NCBI GenBank assembly: GCA_039178805.1
Contig: JBCDFC010000053.1
Span: 1 to 23,005, forward strand
DNA: 23,005 nucleotides
Reading direction: 5' to 3'
Origin: Thermohalobaculum sp039178805
GTDB taxonomy: Bacteria > Pseudomonadota > Alphaproteobacteria > Rhodobacterales > Rhodobacteraceae
The translations under genes and the position numbers were made by a program. Below, piece after piece: positions 1 through 7,801 of the stretch. Each line of letters starts with the position of its first letter. The first letter of the stretch is position 1. The notes under the pieces were generated by a model. It was not told the origin of the DNA, did no database searches, and worked only from the letters and a program-made list of their open reading frames with translations.

Positions 1-230
1 AACTGCTCGCAGAAATCCGCCGAGTAGTAGGTCTCGGGCACAAGCGAGGCTTCCTCGCGCAGCTCACGCAGACCCGCCTGCCAGGCCTTCTCCCCGGCCT
101 CGATCCCGCCCGCGACCTGCGACCATCCAATGGGCGCCGAGGTACGATAGAGGATCAGCAGCTGCCACGCTTCCGCCACCCGGCGCAGGACATGGACCGC
201 GACCGCGTGCGCCTTGATCTCCACCGACAT
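1..230 (-). CDS. NUDIX hydrolase, partial (C-terminal part beyond left edge)
   Basis: The first 76 codons are present, starting at the ATG whose complement is at 228-230. The protein opens MSVEIKAHAVAVHVLRR, the usual first beta strand of a NUDIX fold. A NUDIX box follows at about residues 42-64: G-x5-E (GGIEAGE), seven residues, then REL-x-EE. The box glycine near the end is Ser here (REEASL). NUDIX enzymes hydrolyse nucleoside diphosphates linked to another moiety, using Mg2+ bound by the REUxEE glutamates. The strand order and the GWSQVAGGIEAGE context resemble the NudB/dihydroneopterin-triphosphate pyrophosphatase-like group, but the substrate cannot be told from the fragment. It is divergent from aceK with 123 nt between the starts. 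The family call is firm; the sub-function is open. Confidence 0.85.
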   Translation of the reverse strand, partial: MSVEIKAHAVAVHVLRRVAEAWQLLILYRTSAPIGWSQVAGGIEAGEKAWQAGLRELREEASLVPETYYSADFCEQ

Positions 231-292
231 CGCTTGCCCCCACGCCGCCAGCCCGCACAATAGGCCGATGGCGCCCAGTCGAGCCAGCGTAG

Positions 293-348
293 ACGGCGTG
301 AAGAACACGGCGTGAAGAACACGGCGCGAAGGACACGGCGCGGAGGAG
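293..348. repeat. 14-bp tandem repeat, four units, between NUDIX gene and aceK
   Basis: Four consecutive 14-mers start at 293, 307, 321 and 335. Units 1 and 2 are identical (ACGGCGTGAAGAAC). Unit 3 differs at two positions (ACGGCGCGAAGGAC). Unit 4 is ACGGCGCGGAGGAG. A decayed fifth unit may follow (349-362). The unit length is not a multiple of three, and the array sits in the leader of aceK, so it is not a protein repeat. The last unit supplies the GGAGGAG ribosome-binding sequence. Confidence 0.85.
342..348 (+). promoter_or_regulatory. Ribosome-binding site fixing the aceK start at 354
   Basis: GGAGGAG lies 5 nt before the ATG at 354. It is the strongest Shine-Dalgarno match in the area. 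It argues against the upstream in-frame GTG at 312, which would encode the tandem repeat as protein. Confidence 0.7.
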
Positions 349-353
349 ACTGC

Positions 354-2258
354 ATGGCGGAGGACACGGCACCGGCAATCGGGCTCGGCGATGATAGCCT
401 CGCCGAGGCAACCGCGCTCGGCAGCGCGCCACTGCCGAAAAGCCTCACGCAAAGCCTCAACACCGCCGATATCGCCGCGGCGGGGCTCGCGGATGTGGAG
501 AGTGCCGTGAACGACCGGGAGAAGGCGCACGCCCTGGCCCGCCTCACCCTCGATATGTTCGAGGACTACTTCGCCCTCTCTCGCCGTATCCCCTGGCTCG
601 CCAAACGCGCCTTCGAGGCCCGTGACTGGCAGCGCGCCCTCGGGCTCAGCCAAGACCGAATCAAGATCTTCTCCGAATCGATCGAGCGTGGCGCGCCGGT
701 GCTGGAAATGGCGCTCCGCGCGCATGAGCGGATCGGCGGCTTCTGGAACACGGTTGAGGAGCGTTTCCGCGGCCTCCTCGGCCAGCGCTACGAGGCGGAA
801 TTGGCGCTCGCCTATCTCGCCACAATCCGCCGCCGCGTCTACGAGGATAGCTGGACGCCGGTCGACTATCACCGCATCCGTCAACCCGTGCCGGGTAGGC
901 CGGGGTTCCTCAAACGCATCGAGGTCGGCGGCCCACTGACGCCAGCCATTGTCGACACGATCTTGAACCTGCCAGGGCTGGACGTCACCTGGCGGGACCG
1001 CGCGGGCGATACGGCACTGGCGGCCGCCCGGGTCAACGAGGTGCTCGGCGCCGACACAACCCCCATCGCCTGGATCGATATGGTCGAGGCCGGCTTCTAC
1101 CGCAATCGCGGCGCATATCTCGTTGGCGAGATCGGGCAGCAGGGGGCGGGCGGCACTGTCACCCACCCGTTCTCGCTCGCGCTCCTCCATGCCGAGGACG
1201 GCGTGTACCTCGACGCCGTGCTGACGCGGGAGACGACGCTCCGCCACGTCTTCTCCTCGACCCTCGCCAACTTCCACGTGACGCTGACCGCCTATCATGA
1301 GGTCGTCGATTTCCTGCACCGCCTGATGCCCGCCCGCCCCCACGGGCTCCACTACTCGACCATCGGCTACAATCATGTCGGCAAGCTCGCGGTGATGGAG
1401 CAGATCACTGACGCGCTTGAGAAACACGGCGCCCCGCTCGACTTCGCCCCCGGCCCGCGCGGCTCGGTCGCCATCGGCTTCACGGCGGACGGCCTCGACT
1501 ACGTGGCCAAGGTCATTCGCGACACCCCCACCGCGAGCTACAAATGGGAGCGGTTCGACGGCGTCCCCTCGGTCCTCGCCAAATACGGCGCGGTGCACGA
1601 GATCAACCGCTCGGGCAGCATGCTCGACAACATCATCTATTCGAACCTCTCGCTCCCACGAGAGATGTTCGGCGACGCGCTCCTCGAAGAGTTGCTGTCT
1701 GCCGCCGAAAGCTCCGTCACGCTCCACCGCGGCGACGTCTTCTTCCGCCATCTCATCGCGCAGCGGAAACTCGTGCCCGTTCCGCTCTATCTCGACGGCT
1801 GCACCGACGAGGACGCCGTCGCCGTCGTCATCCGCCTCGGCCAGTGCATCCGCAACAACGCGGCTTCGAACGTATTCAACCGCGATCTCGACGGCCGGAA
1901 CTATGGCGTCAGCGCCCTCCGCTTCGTCCATCTCTTCGACTACGACGCCGTCGAGAGGCTGACCGAAGTGAAGGTGCGCACCAATCTCGACCGCGAGGCG
2001 GGCGAGGAGGACATCCCCGATTGGTTCTTCGAAGAGGGGCCCGTGTTCCTCCCCGAAGAGCTCGAGGCGCATCTGCGTCTGCCGAACCGCCCTCTGCGTC
2101 GCCTCTTCCGCGAGGCGCATGGCGAACTGCTGACCGAGGAGTATTGGACCCGGATGCAGCACCTCCTGCGCGAGGGGGGCGTGCCGCGCGTCCGCACCTA
2201 TCCCCGTTCGACCCAGCTCAATCCGCCGACGCCGCCCCGACGCCTCGTCTCGGCCTGA
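354..2258 (+). CDS. aceK: Isocitrate dehydrogenase kinase/phosphatase (AceK), divergent
   Basis: This 634-residue protein aligns over its C-terminal two thirds with E. coli AceK (578 aa, recalled sequence). AceK switches isocitrate dehydrogenase off and on by Ser phosphorylation at the TCA/glyoxylate branch point. Visible kinase elements are the P-loop-like GPRGSVAIGF (residues 367-376), the ATP lysine in AKVIRD (K386, equivalent to K336), D425 (equivalent to D371, linked to phosphatase activity), the catalytic loop RDLDGRNYG (D511, R515, N516) and FDYD (D529, equivalent to the Mg-binding D475). The C-terminal part, with LTEV and EEL-x-EYW-type motifs, is also recognisable. Odd points: the catalytic-loop Lys (K461) is Arg, the position aligned with D403 is Leu, and the Glu after DYD is Ala. 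No aceA, aceB or icd lies nearby. The start at 354 was chosen by its ribosome-binding site; the N-terminus is about 40-50 residues longer than in E. coli. Confidence 0.88.
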   Translation: MAEDTAPAIGLGDDSLAEATALGSAPLPKSLTQSLNTADIAAAGLADVESAVNDREKAHALARLTLDMFEDYFALSRRIPWLAKRAFEARDWQRALGLSQDRIKIFSESIERGAPVLEMALRAHERIGGFWNTVEERFRGLLGQRYEAELALAYLATIRRRVYEDSWTPVDYHRIRQPVPGRPGFLKRIEVGGPLTPAIVDTILNLPGLDVTWRDRAGDTALAAARVNEVLGADTTPIAWIDMVEAGFYRNRGAYLVGEIGQQGAGGTVTHPFSLALLHAEDGVYLDAVLTRETTLRHVFSSTLANFHVTLTAYHEVVDFLHRLMPARPHGLHYSTIGYNHVGKLAVMEQITDALEKHGAPLDFAPGPRGSVAIGFTADGLDYVAKVIRDTPTASYKWERFDGVPSVLAKYGAVHEINRSGSMLDNIIYSNLSLPREMFGDALLEELLSAAESSVTLHRGDVFFRHLIAQRKLVPVPLYLDGCTDEDAVAVVIRLGQCIRNNAASNVFNRDLDGRNYGVSALRFVHLFDYDAVERLTEVKVRTNLDREAGEEDIPDWFFEEGPVFLPEELEAHLRLPNRPLRRLFREAHGELLTEEYWTRMQHLLREGGVPRVRTYPRSTQLNPPTPPRRLVSA

Positions 2259-2304
2259 TCTTTCTCCGCGCCTGAGCCGTGACGGCGCCGCACACTCGGC
2301 CTAC

Positions 2305-3471
2305 ATGTCTCTGTCAATGAATGCGCCGATAGAACAACGGCCCGCCGACGCGCGCGACGCCCAAGGACCGCGATCGGCAGAGGATCAGGTGGACGATATC
2401 GCCTGGCGCGACAACCACCCCGACACGCTCACGCCCCCCGCCGCCGTGTCGCCGCTACCAACCGCGGCGCCGCCAGCGCCCGACCTGCCGTTGAAGCCTG
2501 CCGGCCCGGGAAGCTTCGGCTGGCGGGATTGGTGGCGGGTGCTGACACGCACGGGTAGCGAGATCGGGGAGAACGAAGTCTCGCTCATCGCGGCTGGCGT
2601 CGCCTTCTACGCCTTCCTCGCCCTCTTCCCGATGCTCGCAGCGCTCGTTGCACTCTACGGCTTCGTCTACGACCCCGTCACGATCGCCGGGCATCTGGAG
2701 TCCGCCGCCTCCTGGGCACCGCCGGGCGCCGTCGGCATCCTCAAGCAACAGATCGACAGCATCCTGTCGGCCGGGCGGCAGACACTCGGCTATGCCTCGC
2801 TCCTGAGCGTGCTCCTGATGCTCTGGACGGCGAAGGCGGGAGTGAGCGCGCTCGCCCGTGGCCTCAACATCGTCTTCAAGGTGCAGGAGAAGCGCGGGTT
2901 TCTGACGGGCCTCGCTGCCTCCTACCTCCTGACCATCGCGCTCGTCTTCGTCGCCCTTCTCGCGCTCATCTCAGTCGTGGTGCTGCCGGGGCTCCTCGCC
3001 GCCTTCCCCGTGCCCCATGTGACAGAGCTTGCCGTGCGCTTCGGCCGCTGGCCCATCGTCTTTTTCGCAGTGATCGTGGGCGTCGGCCTCCTCTACCGAT
3101 ACGGCCCGGCCGAGCCGCCGTTCCGCTTCGCCTGGTTCTCGATCGGCGCCCTCGTCGCCATCGCGCTCTGGATCGCGGCCTCCGCCGGCTTCTCCTACTA
3201 CGTGCGCAATTTCGCGAACTACAACGGCACTTACGGCTCGCTCGGCGCGATGGTGGGCCTTTTGATGTGGTTCTATCTCTCCGCCTTCATCATCCTCGTC
3301 GGCGGGGAGATCAACGCGCAGATCGAGTTCCGCTGCCTCGGAGAGCCGGACACGCGCGAGCGGGAGAAGCGCAACCCCTCGCGCTTCGCCAAGTTTGCCG
3401 AGAGCGCCCGCGCCAAGGCCGCGGCGACCGCCTCCGCAGCCCTCGCCGCCACAAGCGACCGGACGGGATAG
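2305..3471 (+). CDS. YihY/virulence factor BrkB family inner-membrane protein
   Basis: The protein has 388 residues. The first ~75 are a Pro/Ala-rich, charged and probably disordered cytoplasmic tail. The family core follows: the conserved GEIGENEVSLIAAGVAFYAFLALFPML-like first segment (split over about residues 87-115), several further hydrophobic helices, and the terminal block with YNGTYGSLGAMVGLL and WFYLSAFIILVGGEINAQ, ending in an Arg/Ala-rich tail. That terminal block is diagnostic of the YihY (once called RNase BN) family of six-helix proteins, whose function is unsettled. The start is the first ATG of the frame; another ATG lies 12 nt downstream and neither has a clear ribosome-binding site. 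It begins 46 nt after aceK on the same strand, so co-transcription is possible, but no functional link is evident. Confidence 0.9.
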   Translation: MSLSMNAPIEQRPADARDAQGPRSAEDQVDDIAWRDNHPDTLTPPAAVSPLPTAAPPAPDLPLKPAGPGSFGWRDWWRVLTRTGSEIGENEVSLIAAGVAFYAFLALFPMLAALVALYGFVYDPVTIAGHLESAASWAPPGAVGILKQQIDSILSAGRQTLGYASLLSVLLMLWTAKAGVSALARGLNIVFKVQEKRGFLTGLAASYLLTIALVFVALLALISVVVLPGLLAAFPVPHVTELAVRFGRWPIVFFAVIVGVGLLYRYGPAEPPFRFAWFSIGALVAIALWIAASAGFSYYVRNFANYNGTYGSLGAMVGLLMWFYLSAFIILVGGEINAQIEFRCLGEPDTREREKRNPSRFAKFAESARAKAAATASAALAATSDRTG

Positions 3472-3707
3472 TCGAGAGACCGCCAGCACCGTTTCGATCC
3501 TGCACGGTTCTGTGATGCCTCGTAGGGATTGAACCCTGTGGCAGGGACTGCAACTCTCGCCGCCGATCGAGTGTAGAATGCGGCGCGATGGATAGCCTTA
3601 GCCAAATCATGCGCTCTGCCTGTTGCCGCAGAGACGATCAGCCCTCCGCTCCGGGTGCCGCATGCCGGCGCCCTCACCCATCTTCCGCCACGCATAGGCC
3701 CAAGCCC
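3472..3707 (+). other. 236-nt leader before the ynjBCD-type genes, no gene
   Basis: No convincing coding sequence is present. Three short inverted repeats are visible. AGGG/CCCT (3524-3527 with 3534-3537) and CCCTG/CAGGG (3534-3538 with 3542-3546) share the CCCT and so exclude each other. CTCTGC/GCAGAG (3614-3619 with 3628-3633) is separate. A TAGAAT at 3574-3579 could be a -10 element, but no good -35 sits 17 nt upstream. No thiamine-pyrophosphate riboswitch core was found. Confidence 0.4.
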
Positions 3708-4919
3708 ATGACCCGAGCTTTCGCGCTACTCGCAGCCTCCACCCTTGCCCTGGCCGCGCCGGCGGTCGCCGATCCCGACCCGGCCGATTGGCCCGCTGTC
3801 GAGGCCGAGGCGAAAGGGCAGACCGTTTACTGGCATGCCTGGGGCGGGGATCAGCGGATCAACGCCTATATCGAGTGGGCCGGCGATACGGCCGAAGAAC
3901 GCTTCGGCGTCGAGGTCGTCCATGTGAAGCTCTCCGATACTGCGGAGGCTGTGTCCCGCGTCCTCGCCGAGAAGACGGCAGGCACGCTTGAGGACGGCGC
4001 CGTCGATCTCATCTGGATCAATGGTGAGAACTTTGCCGCGATGAAGGAGAACGGGCTCCTCTTCGGCCCATGGGCCGAGGCGCTGCCGAACTGGGTCTAT
4101 GTGGATGTCGAAGGCAAGCCGACCGTCGTCAACGACTTCACCGTTCCGACCGAGGGGCTCGAGGCGCCTTGGGGCATGGCGCAGATCGTCTTCTTCTACG
4201 ACACGGCGATCACCCAGGATCCGCCACGTTCGATCGACGCACTGCTGGAATGGGCCAAGGCCAATCCGGGTCGCTTCGCCTATCCCGAGCCCCCCGACTT
4301 CATCGGGACGACATTCCTCAAGCAGGCGCTTTACGAGCTTCTCGAAGACACAGCGCCGCTGGCGAGCCCCGTCGACGAGGCGGTCTACGCCGAGACCGTC
4401 GCACCCCTTTGGACCTATTTGGACGAGTTGACGCCGCATCTCTGGCGCGCGGGCCGGGCTTATCCGAAGAACGCAGCACGGCTTCGTCAGCTCCTCGCCG
4501 ATGGCGAAATCGAGATCGCCTTCACCTTCTATCCCGGGGAACCCTCGGCCGCGATCGCCAATCAGGAGCTGCCCGACACCGTCCGAAGCTACATCTTCGA
4601 GGACGGCACGATCGGCAATACGAGCTTCGTCGCGATCCCGTTCAACGCCACGGCCCATGCCGGCGCCATGGTGCTGGCTAACTTCCTGATGTCGCCCGAA
4701 GCGCAGGCGCGCAAGCAGGACCCGGTGTATTGGGGCAACGGGACAGTGCTCGCCATCGATGCGCTGCCCGAGGAAGAACGCGCGCGCTTCGCTGCCATCG
4801 ATCTCGGCGTCGCGACCCCGCCGCCCGAGGAACTCGTGCCCGTCCTGCCCGAGCCGCATCCGAGCTGGATGACCCGGATCGAGCAGGATTGGACGGAACG
4901 CTATGGCGTCGGACAGTAG
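3708..4919 (+). CDS. ynjB: ABC transporter periplasmic binding protein, YnjB family
   Basis: This 403-residue exported protein has a clean signal peptide (MTRAFALLAASTLALAAPAVA, cut after about A21). That is why the start is placed at 3708 and not at the ATG at 3588, which would put 40 polar residues before the signal. The mature part matches the YnjB family along its length: GQTVYWHAWGGDQRINAY near the N-terminus, then LIWINGENF, LPNWVYVD, PWGMAQIVFFY, PPDFIGTTFLKQ, APLWTYLDELTPHLWR and a C-terminal VLPEPHPSWM. The family is the solute-binding component of the YnjBCD importer. The substrate is not established; thiamine or a related compound has been suggested for relatives. It lies 18 nt before the permease gene. 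The gene symbol denotes family membership, not a proven substrate. Confidence 0.9.
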   Translation: MTRAFALLAASTLALAAPAVADPDPADWPAVEAEAKGQTVYWHAWGGDQRINAYIEWAGDTAEERFGVEVVHVKLSDTAEAVSRVLAEKTAGTLEDGAVDLIWINGENFAAMKENGLLFGPWAEALPNWVYVDVEGKPTVVNDFTVPTEGLEAPWGMAQIVFFYDTAITQDPPRSIDALLEWAKANPGRFAYPEPPDFIGTTFLKQALYELLEDTAPLASPVDEAVYAETVAPLWTYLDELTPHLWRAGRAYPKNAARLRQLLADGEIEIAFTFYPGEPSAAIANQELPDTVRSYIFEDGTIGNTSFVAIPFNATAHAGAMVLANFLMSPEAQARKQDPVYWGNGTVLAIDALPEEERARFAAIDLGVATPPPEELVPVLPEPHPSWMTRIEQDWTERYGVGQ

Positions 4920-4937
4920 CGGGTCAGACGCAGCGGC

Positions 4938-6731
4938 GTGACAGAAGCGAGCCGCGACCCCGACCAATCCTGGCACAGGCGCCCGTCACGCGGATCGGGC
5001 GCCGGTGCTCCTGTTGAGCCTCGTCGCTTTGCGCCCAGGCTCGACGGCGGCATCGGCCTCGCGCCAGCACTTACGCTGTTGGTCATGCTCGGCCCAGTGG
5101 CAGCCGGCGTCGCCGGCACACTCGCCCCCGCCTTCGGCTGGCTGCCCGCCTTGGGCGAGACCGAGCCCGGCTTGGGCCCCTTCCGCGATCTCTTGACCAC
5201 CCCCGGTATCGGCATTTCGGCACGCCTATCGCTGGGGACGGGTCTGGCCGCGACGGCGATCTCGCTCGCGATCACGCTGCTCGCCGTTGCCGCGCTCCAG
5301 GGCACGAGGGCTTTCACGCTCTTGCAGCGGGTGCTTTCGCCCCTTCTCTCGGTCCCGCATGCTGCCGCGGCCTTCGGGCTCGCCTTTCTCATCGCACCTT
5401 CGGGCTGGATCGCGCGCGCCTTCAGCCCTTGGGCAACGGGATGGGAGCGCCCGCCCGACATCCTCACCGCGCAAGACCCGCTCGGCCTGGCACTTGTGAT
5501 GGGGCTAGTGGCCAAGGAAGTCCCGTTCCTGCTCCTGATGACGCTCGCGGCGCTGGCCCAATCCGACGCCCGGCAGGCGCGCCTGACCGGCCTTTGTCTC
5601 GGCTACGGGCCCATCGCCGCCTGGGTTTTCGGTGTTCTCCCGCGGCTCTATGGGCAGATCAGGCTGCCCGTCTACGCGGTGCTCGCCTATTCGATGAGCA
5701 CCGTCGAAGTCGCGATGATCCTGGGGCCGACGACACCCGCACCGCTCTCCGTGCGTCTTGTCGAATGGATGAACGACCCGGATCTTGCGCTCAGGCTCAA
5801 ATCCGCCGCGGGTGCCATCATGCAGCTTATGCTCGTGGCGGCGGCGTTGGTGTTGTGGCGTGGCGGTGAGATCCTTGTCGCGCGCCTCGGTCTCCGACTA
5901 GCGGCGTCCGGTCGGCGGTTCGCAGCGGATGGCTGGCTGCGCCGCCTCGCCGCCACCCTCATGGCACTCTCCGCCGTCGCCGTCATCTTGGGTATCCTCG
6001 GCCTCGCCGTGTGGTCGGTCGCGGGGCTCTGGCGCTTCCCCGATCCGCTGCCCGAAGCGTTCACCGGCCGGAACTGGATGCGTCACGCGCCTGGCCTCCT
6101 CGACCCAGCGCTCAACACCGTCATCATCGGGGTCAGCGCGGCCGCGATCGCCGCCGTGCTCGTCATCGCCTGCCTCGAGGCGGAGCACAGACAAGGCGCA
6201 CGACCGACGACGCGCAGTCTGTGGCTTCTCTACACACCGCTTCTTGTGCCGCAGACGGGCTTTCTCTTCGGCCTGCAGATCAGCGCGGCAGGTGCAGGGA
6301 TCGATCGCAGCATCCCAGCCGTGATCGCGGCGCATCTCGTCTTCGTGCTGCCCTATGTGTTTCTCTCGCTGTCCGGCCCCTGGCGCGCCTGGGATGTCCG
6401 ACAAGATCGCGCCGCCCGCTGCCTTGGCGCGTCCCCGACACGCACGCTTCTGGCCGTAAGGCTACCCATGCTGCTCGCACCACTCCTCACCGCCTTCGCC
6501 GTGGGATTTGCGGTGTCTGTCGGACAATACCTCCCAACGCTCCTGATCGGTGCGGGACGGGTGGCGACGCTGACGACCGAGACGGTGGCGCTCTCGGCGG
6601 GTGGCGACAGGCGGCTCATCGGGCTCTACGGTCTCGTTCAGGCACTGGCACCGCTGCCGGCCTTCGCCCTTGCACTGGCGATCCCGGCCCTTGCCTTCCG
6701 CAACCGGCGTGCGATGACGGCGCTGCGATGA
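4938..6731 (+). CDS. ynjC: ABC transporter fused double permease, YnjC family
   Basis: This 597-residue integral membrane protein is two MetI-type permease domains in one chain, with about twelve hydrophobic segments. Each half carries the cytoplasmic EAA-like coupling loop: TGLCLGYGPIAAWVFGVLPR at about residues 217-236, and RAARCLGASPTRTLLAVRLP at about 491-510. These loops dock on the ATPase. The size fits a fused pair; E. coli YnjC is about 510 residues and this copy has a longer polar N-terminus (~40 residues) and central linker. The start is a GTG; the next candidate (ATG at 5086) lies inside the first membrane segment and is too late. The stop overlaps the ATPase start (ATGA at 6728-6731), indicating translational coupling. 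Confidence 0.9.
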   Translation: MTEASRDPDQSWHRRPSRGSGAGAPVEPRRFAPRLDGGIGLAPALTLLVMLGPVAAGVAGTLAPAFGWLPALGETEPGLGPFRDLLTTPGIGISARLSLGTGLAATAISLAITLLAVAALQGTRAFTLLQRVLSPLLSVPHAAAAFGLAFLIAPSGWIARAFSPWATGWERPPDILTAQDPLGLALVMGLVAKEVPFLLLMTLAALAQSDARQARLTGLCLGYGPIAAWVFGVLPRLYGQIRLPVYAVLAYSMSTVEVAMILGPTTPAPLSVRLVEWMNDPDLALRLKSAAGAIMQLMLVAAALVLWRGGEILVARLGLRLAASGRRFAADGWLRRLAATLMALSAVAVILGILGLAVWSVAGLWRFPDPLPEAFTGRNWMRHAPGLLDPALNTVIIGVSAAAIAAVLVIACLEAEHRQGARPTTRSLWLLYTPLLVPQTGFLFGLQISAAGAGIDRSIPAVIAAHLVFVLPYVFLSLSGPWRAWDVRQDRAARCLGASPTRTLLAVRLPMLLAPLLTAFAVGFAVSVGQYLPTLLIGAGRVATLTTETVALSAGGDRRLIGLYGLVQALAPLPAFALALAIPALAFRNRRAMTALR

Positions 6732-7378
6732 AGGACGCTGAAACCCTCACGGGCCTCACGCTCGAAGCGCTTCAGGTGACGCTTTCAGGCGCGCCTGTCG
6801 TGGCCGTCGATGCAGTCATCGCCCCTGGCGAGATCCTGACGGTGATGGGCCCCTCCGGTTCCGGAAAATCGACTCTGCTCGCCGCCATCACGGGCACGCT
6901 CAGCCCAGCCTTCGCGATGGGGGGGAGGATCCTGCTGGACGGGGCCGATATCACGCCGCTGCCCACTCACCGGCGAGGGATCGGGCTCATGATGCAGGAC
7001 GACGTGCTGTTCCCGCACCTCTCGGTCGGCGCCAACCTCGCCTTCGGCTTGTCTCCGGCGGTCCGAGGGCGTGCAAGCCGCCGCGCCCGGATCGAGGCAG
7101 CGCTCAAGGCGGCGGAGCTGCAGGACATGGCGGATCGGGATCCCGCGACACTCTCCGGGGGACAGCGTAGCCGGGTGGCGCTCATGCGCGCGCTCCTGGC
7201 CGAGCCACGGGCGCTGCTGCTGGACGAACCTTTCTCGAAGCTCGACACTGAACTCCGCGCCCAGATCCGCGCCTTCACTTTCGAGAAGATCAGGGATGCC
7301 CGCCTTCCAGCGATCCTAGTGAGCCATGACGCAGAAGATGCGACTGCGGCCGCAGGCGACGTGATCGCTCCGATGTGA
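6728..7378 (+). CDS. ynjD: ABC transporter ATP-binding protein, YnjD family
   Basis: This 216-residue nucleotide-binding subunit has all ATPase motifs: Walker A GPSGSGKST (41-49), Q-loop Gln90, signature LSGGQ (142-146), Walker B ALLLDE (162-167) and the switch His200 in VSHDAEDA. It ends soon after the H-loop, without the C-terminal regulatory domain found in larger sugar or spermidine ATPases, and its length matches E. coli YnjD (217 aa). It powers the importer whose binding protein and fused permease lie directly upstream. It overlaps the permease gene by 4 nt, so the three genes form one operon. Confidence 0.93.
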   Translation: MKDAETLTGLTLEALQVTLSGAPVVAVDAVIAPGEILTVMGPSGSGKSTLLAAITGTLSPAFAMGGRILLDGADITPLPTHRRGIGLMMQDDVLFPHLSVGANLAFGLSPAVRGRASRRARIEAALKAAELQDMADRDPATLSGGQRSRVALMRALLAEPRALLLDEPFSKLDTELRAQIRAFTFEKIRDARLPAILVSHDAEDATAAAGDVIAPM

Positions 7379-7382
7379 ACCT

Positions 7383-7414
7383 TGGCGGGCGAAAGAACGC
7401 AGCACTGCCCGCCA
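7383..7414 (+). terminator. Inverted repeat after ynjD, possible transcription terminator
   Basis: TGGCGGGC (7383-7390) pairs perfectly with GCCCGCCA (7407-7414) across a 16-nt loop, starting 5 nt after the ynjD stop. No run of T follows, so it may be a weak or factor-dependent terminator, or an mRNA 3'-end stabiliser. Confidence 0.35.
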
Positions 7415-7434
7415 CGATCGCTATCCTGCTCCCG

Positions 7435-7453
7435 AGCGCCCCCTCCCACGTCA
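7435..7453. repeat. 19-bp dispersed intergenic repeat, copy 1
   Basis: AGCGCCCCCTCCCACGTCA matches 15534-15552 at 18 of 19 positions, with weaker similarity on both sides (CTCCC upstream, ATGG/TGG downstream). Both copies are intergenic and downstream of transporter genes. Confidence 0.5.
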
Positions 7454-7801
7454 GGATGGCCTGCTTTGTCTGAATTCTTCGCTAAAACGCCTGCCACATT
7501 GCGTGGTTACGGCAACCGCGTAACTGCAGGGTCCGACCCAGCCATCCACCGTCGAAGGCTGTGGATGCCCGGGGGACGCCCAAGCACGACATGAGCAGGT
7601 AACATCGGCTGCCGTGCTGACGAAGCTATCCCGCTTGGGCGCCGCGTTGCGCGAAGACGCTGTGTTGCGTTCGCTCAACGTTAAGCTCTTGATGTCTAGA
7701 GTTTCGTGGGAGGGCGCGGCGCTGGACGGAGCCGGCGCTCGACGCGCTCGGTTGATCCCAGCATCCACCTGGAGGGGGGCTAAGGCTTCGGACGCCGCGG
7801 C

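Larger units (their letters stand above)
7379..7801. other. 423-nt gene-less stretch downstream of ynjD and of tRNA-Ser
   Basis: No open frame here looks like a protein. Those that exist have skewed composition, and one long minus-strand frame simply runs on through the tRNA gene. The middle (about 7460-7525) is less G+C rich than the surroundings. It holds an inverted repeat just after ynjD and one copy of a 19-bp dispersed sequence (7435-7453). It lies on the 3' side of a tRNA-Ser gene, a usual site for integration, but no integrase or att duplication was seen. Confidence 0.5.

Noticed and set aside
312..353. Upstream GTG start for aceK at 312
   Set aside because: It would translate the 14-bp tandem repeat and has no ribosome-binding site; the ATG at 354 has GGAGGAG 5 nt upstream.
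3521..3537. Sequence with GGGATTGAAC, like the 3' end of some CRISPR repeats
   Set aside because: It occurs once, with no second copy at spacer distance and no cas gene in the window.
3472..3707. Thiamine-pyrophosphate riboswitch before the importer operon
   Set aside because: The conserved CTGAGA and ACC-x-GAACCTGA-type core elements are not present.
3726..4976. Long minus-strand open frame opposite ynjB
   Set aside because: It is a G+C-driven shadow frame; the plus-strand frame matches YnjB along its whole length.
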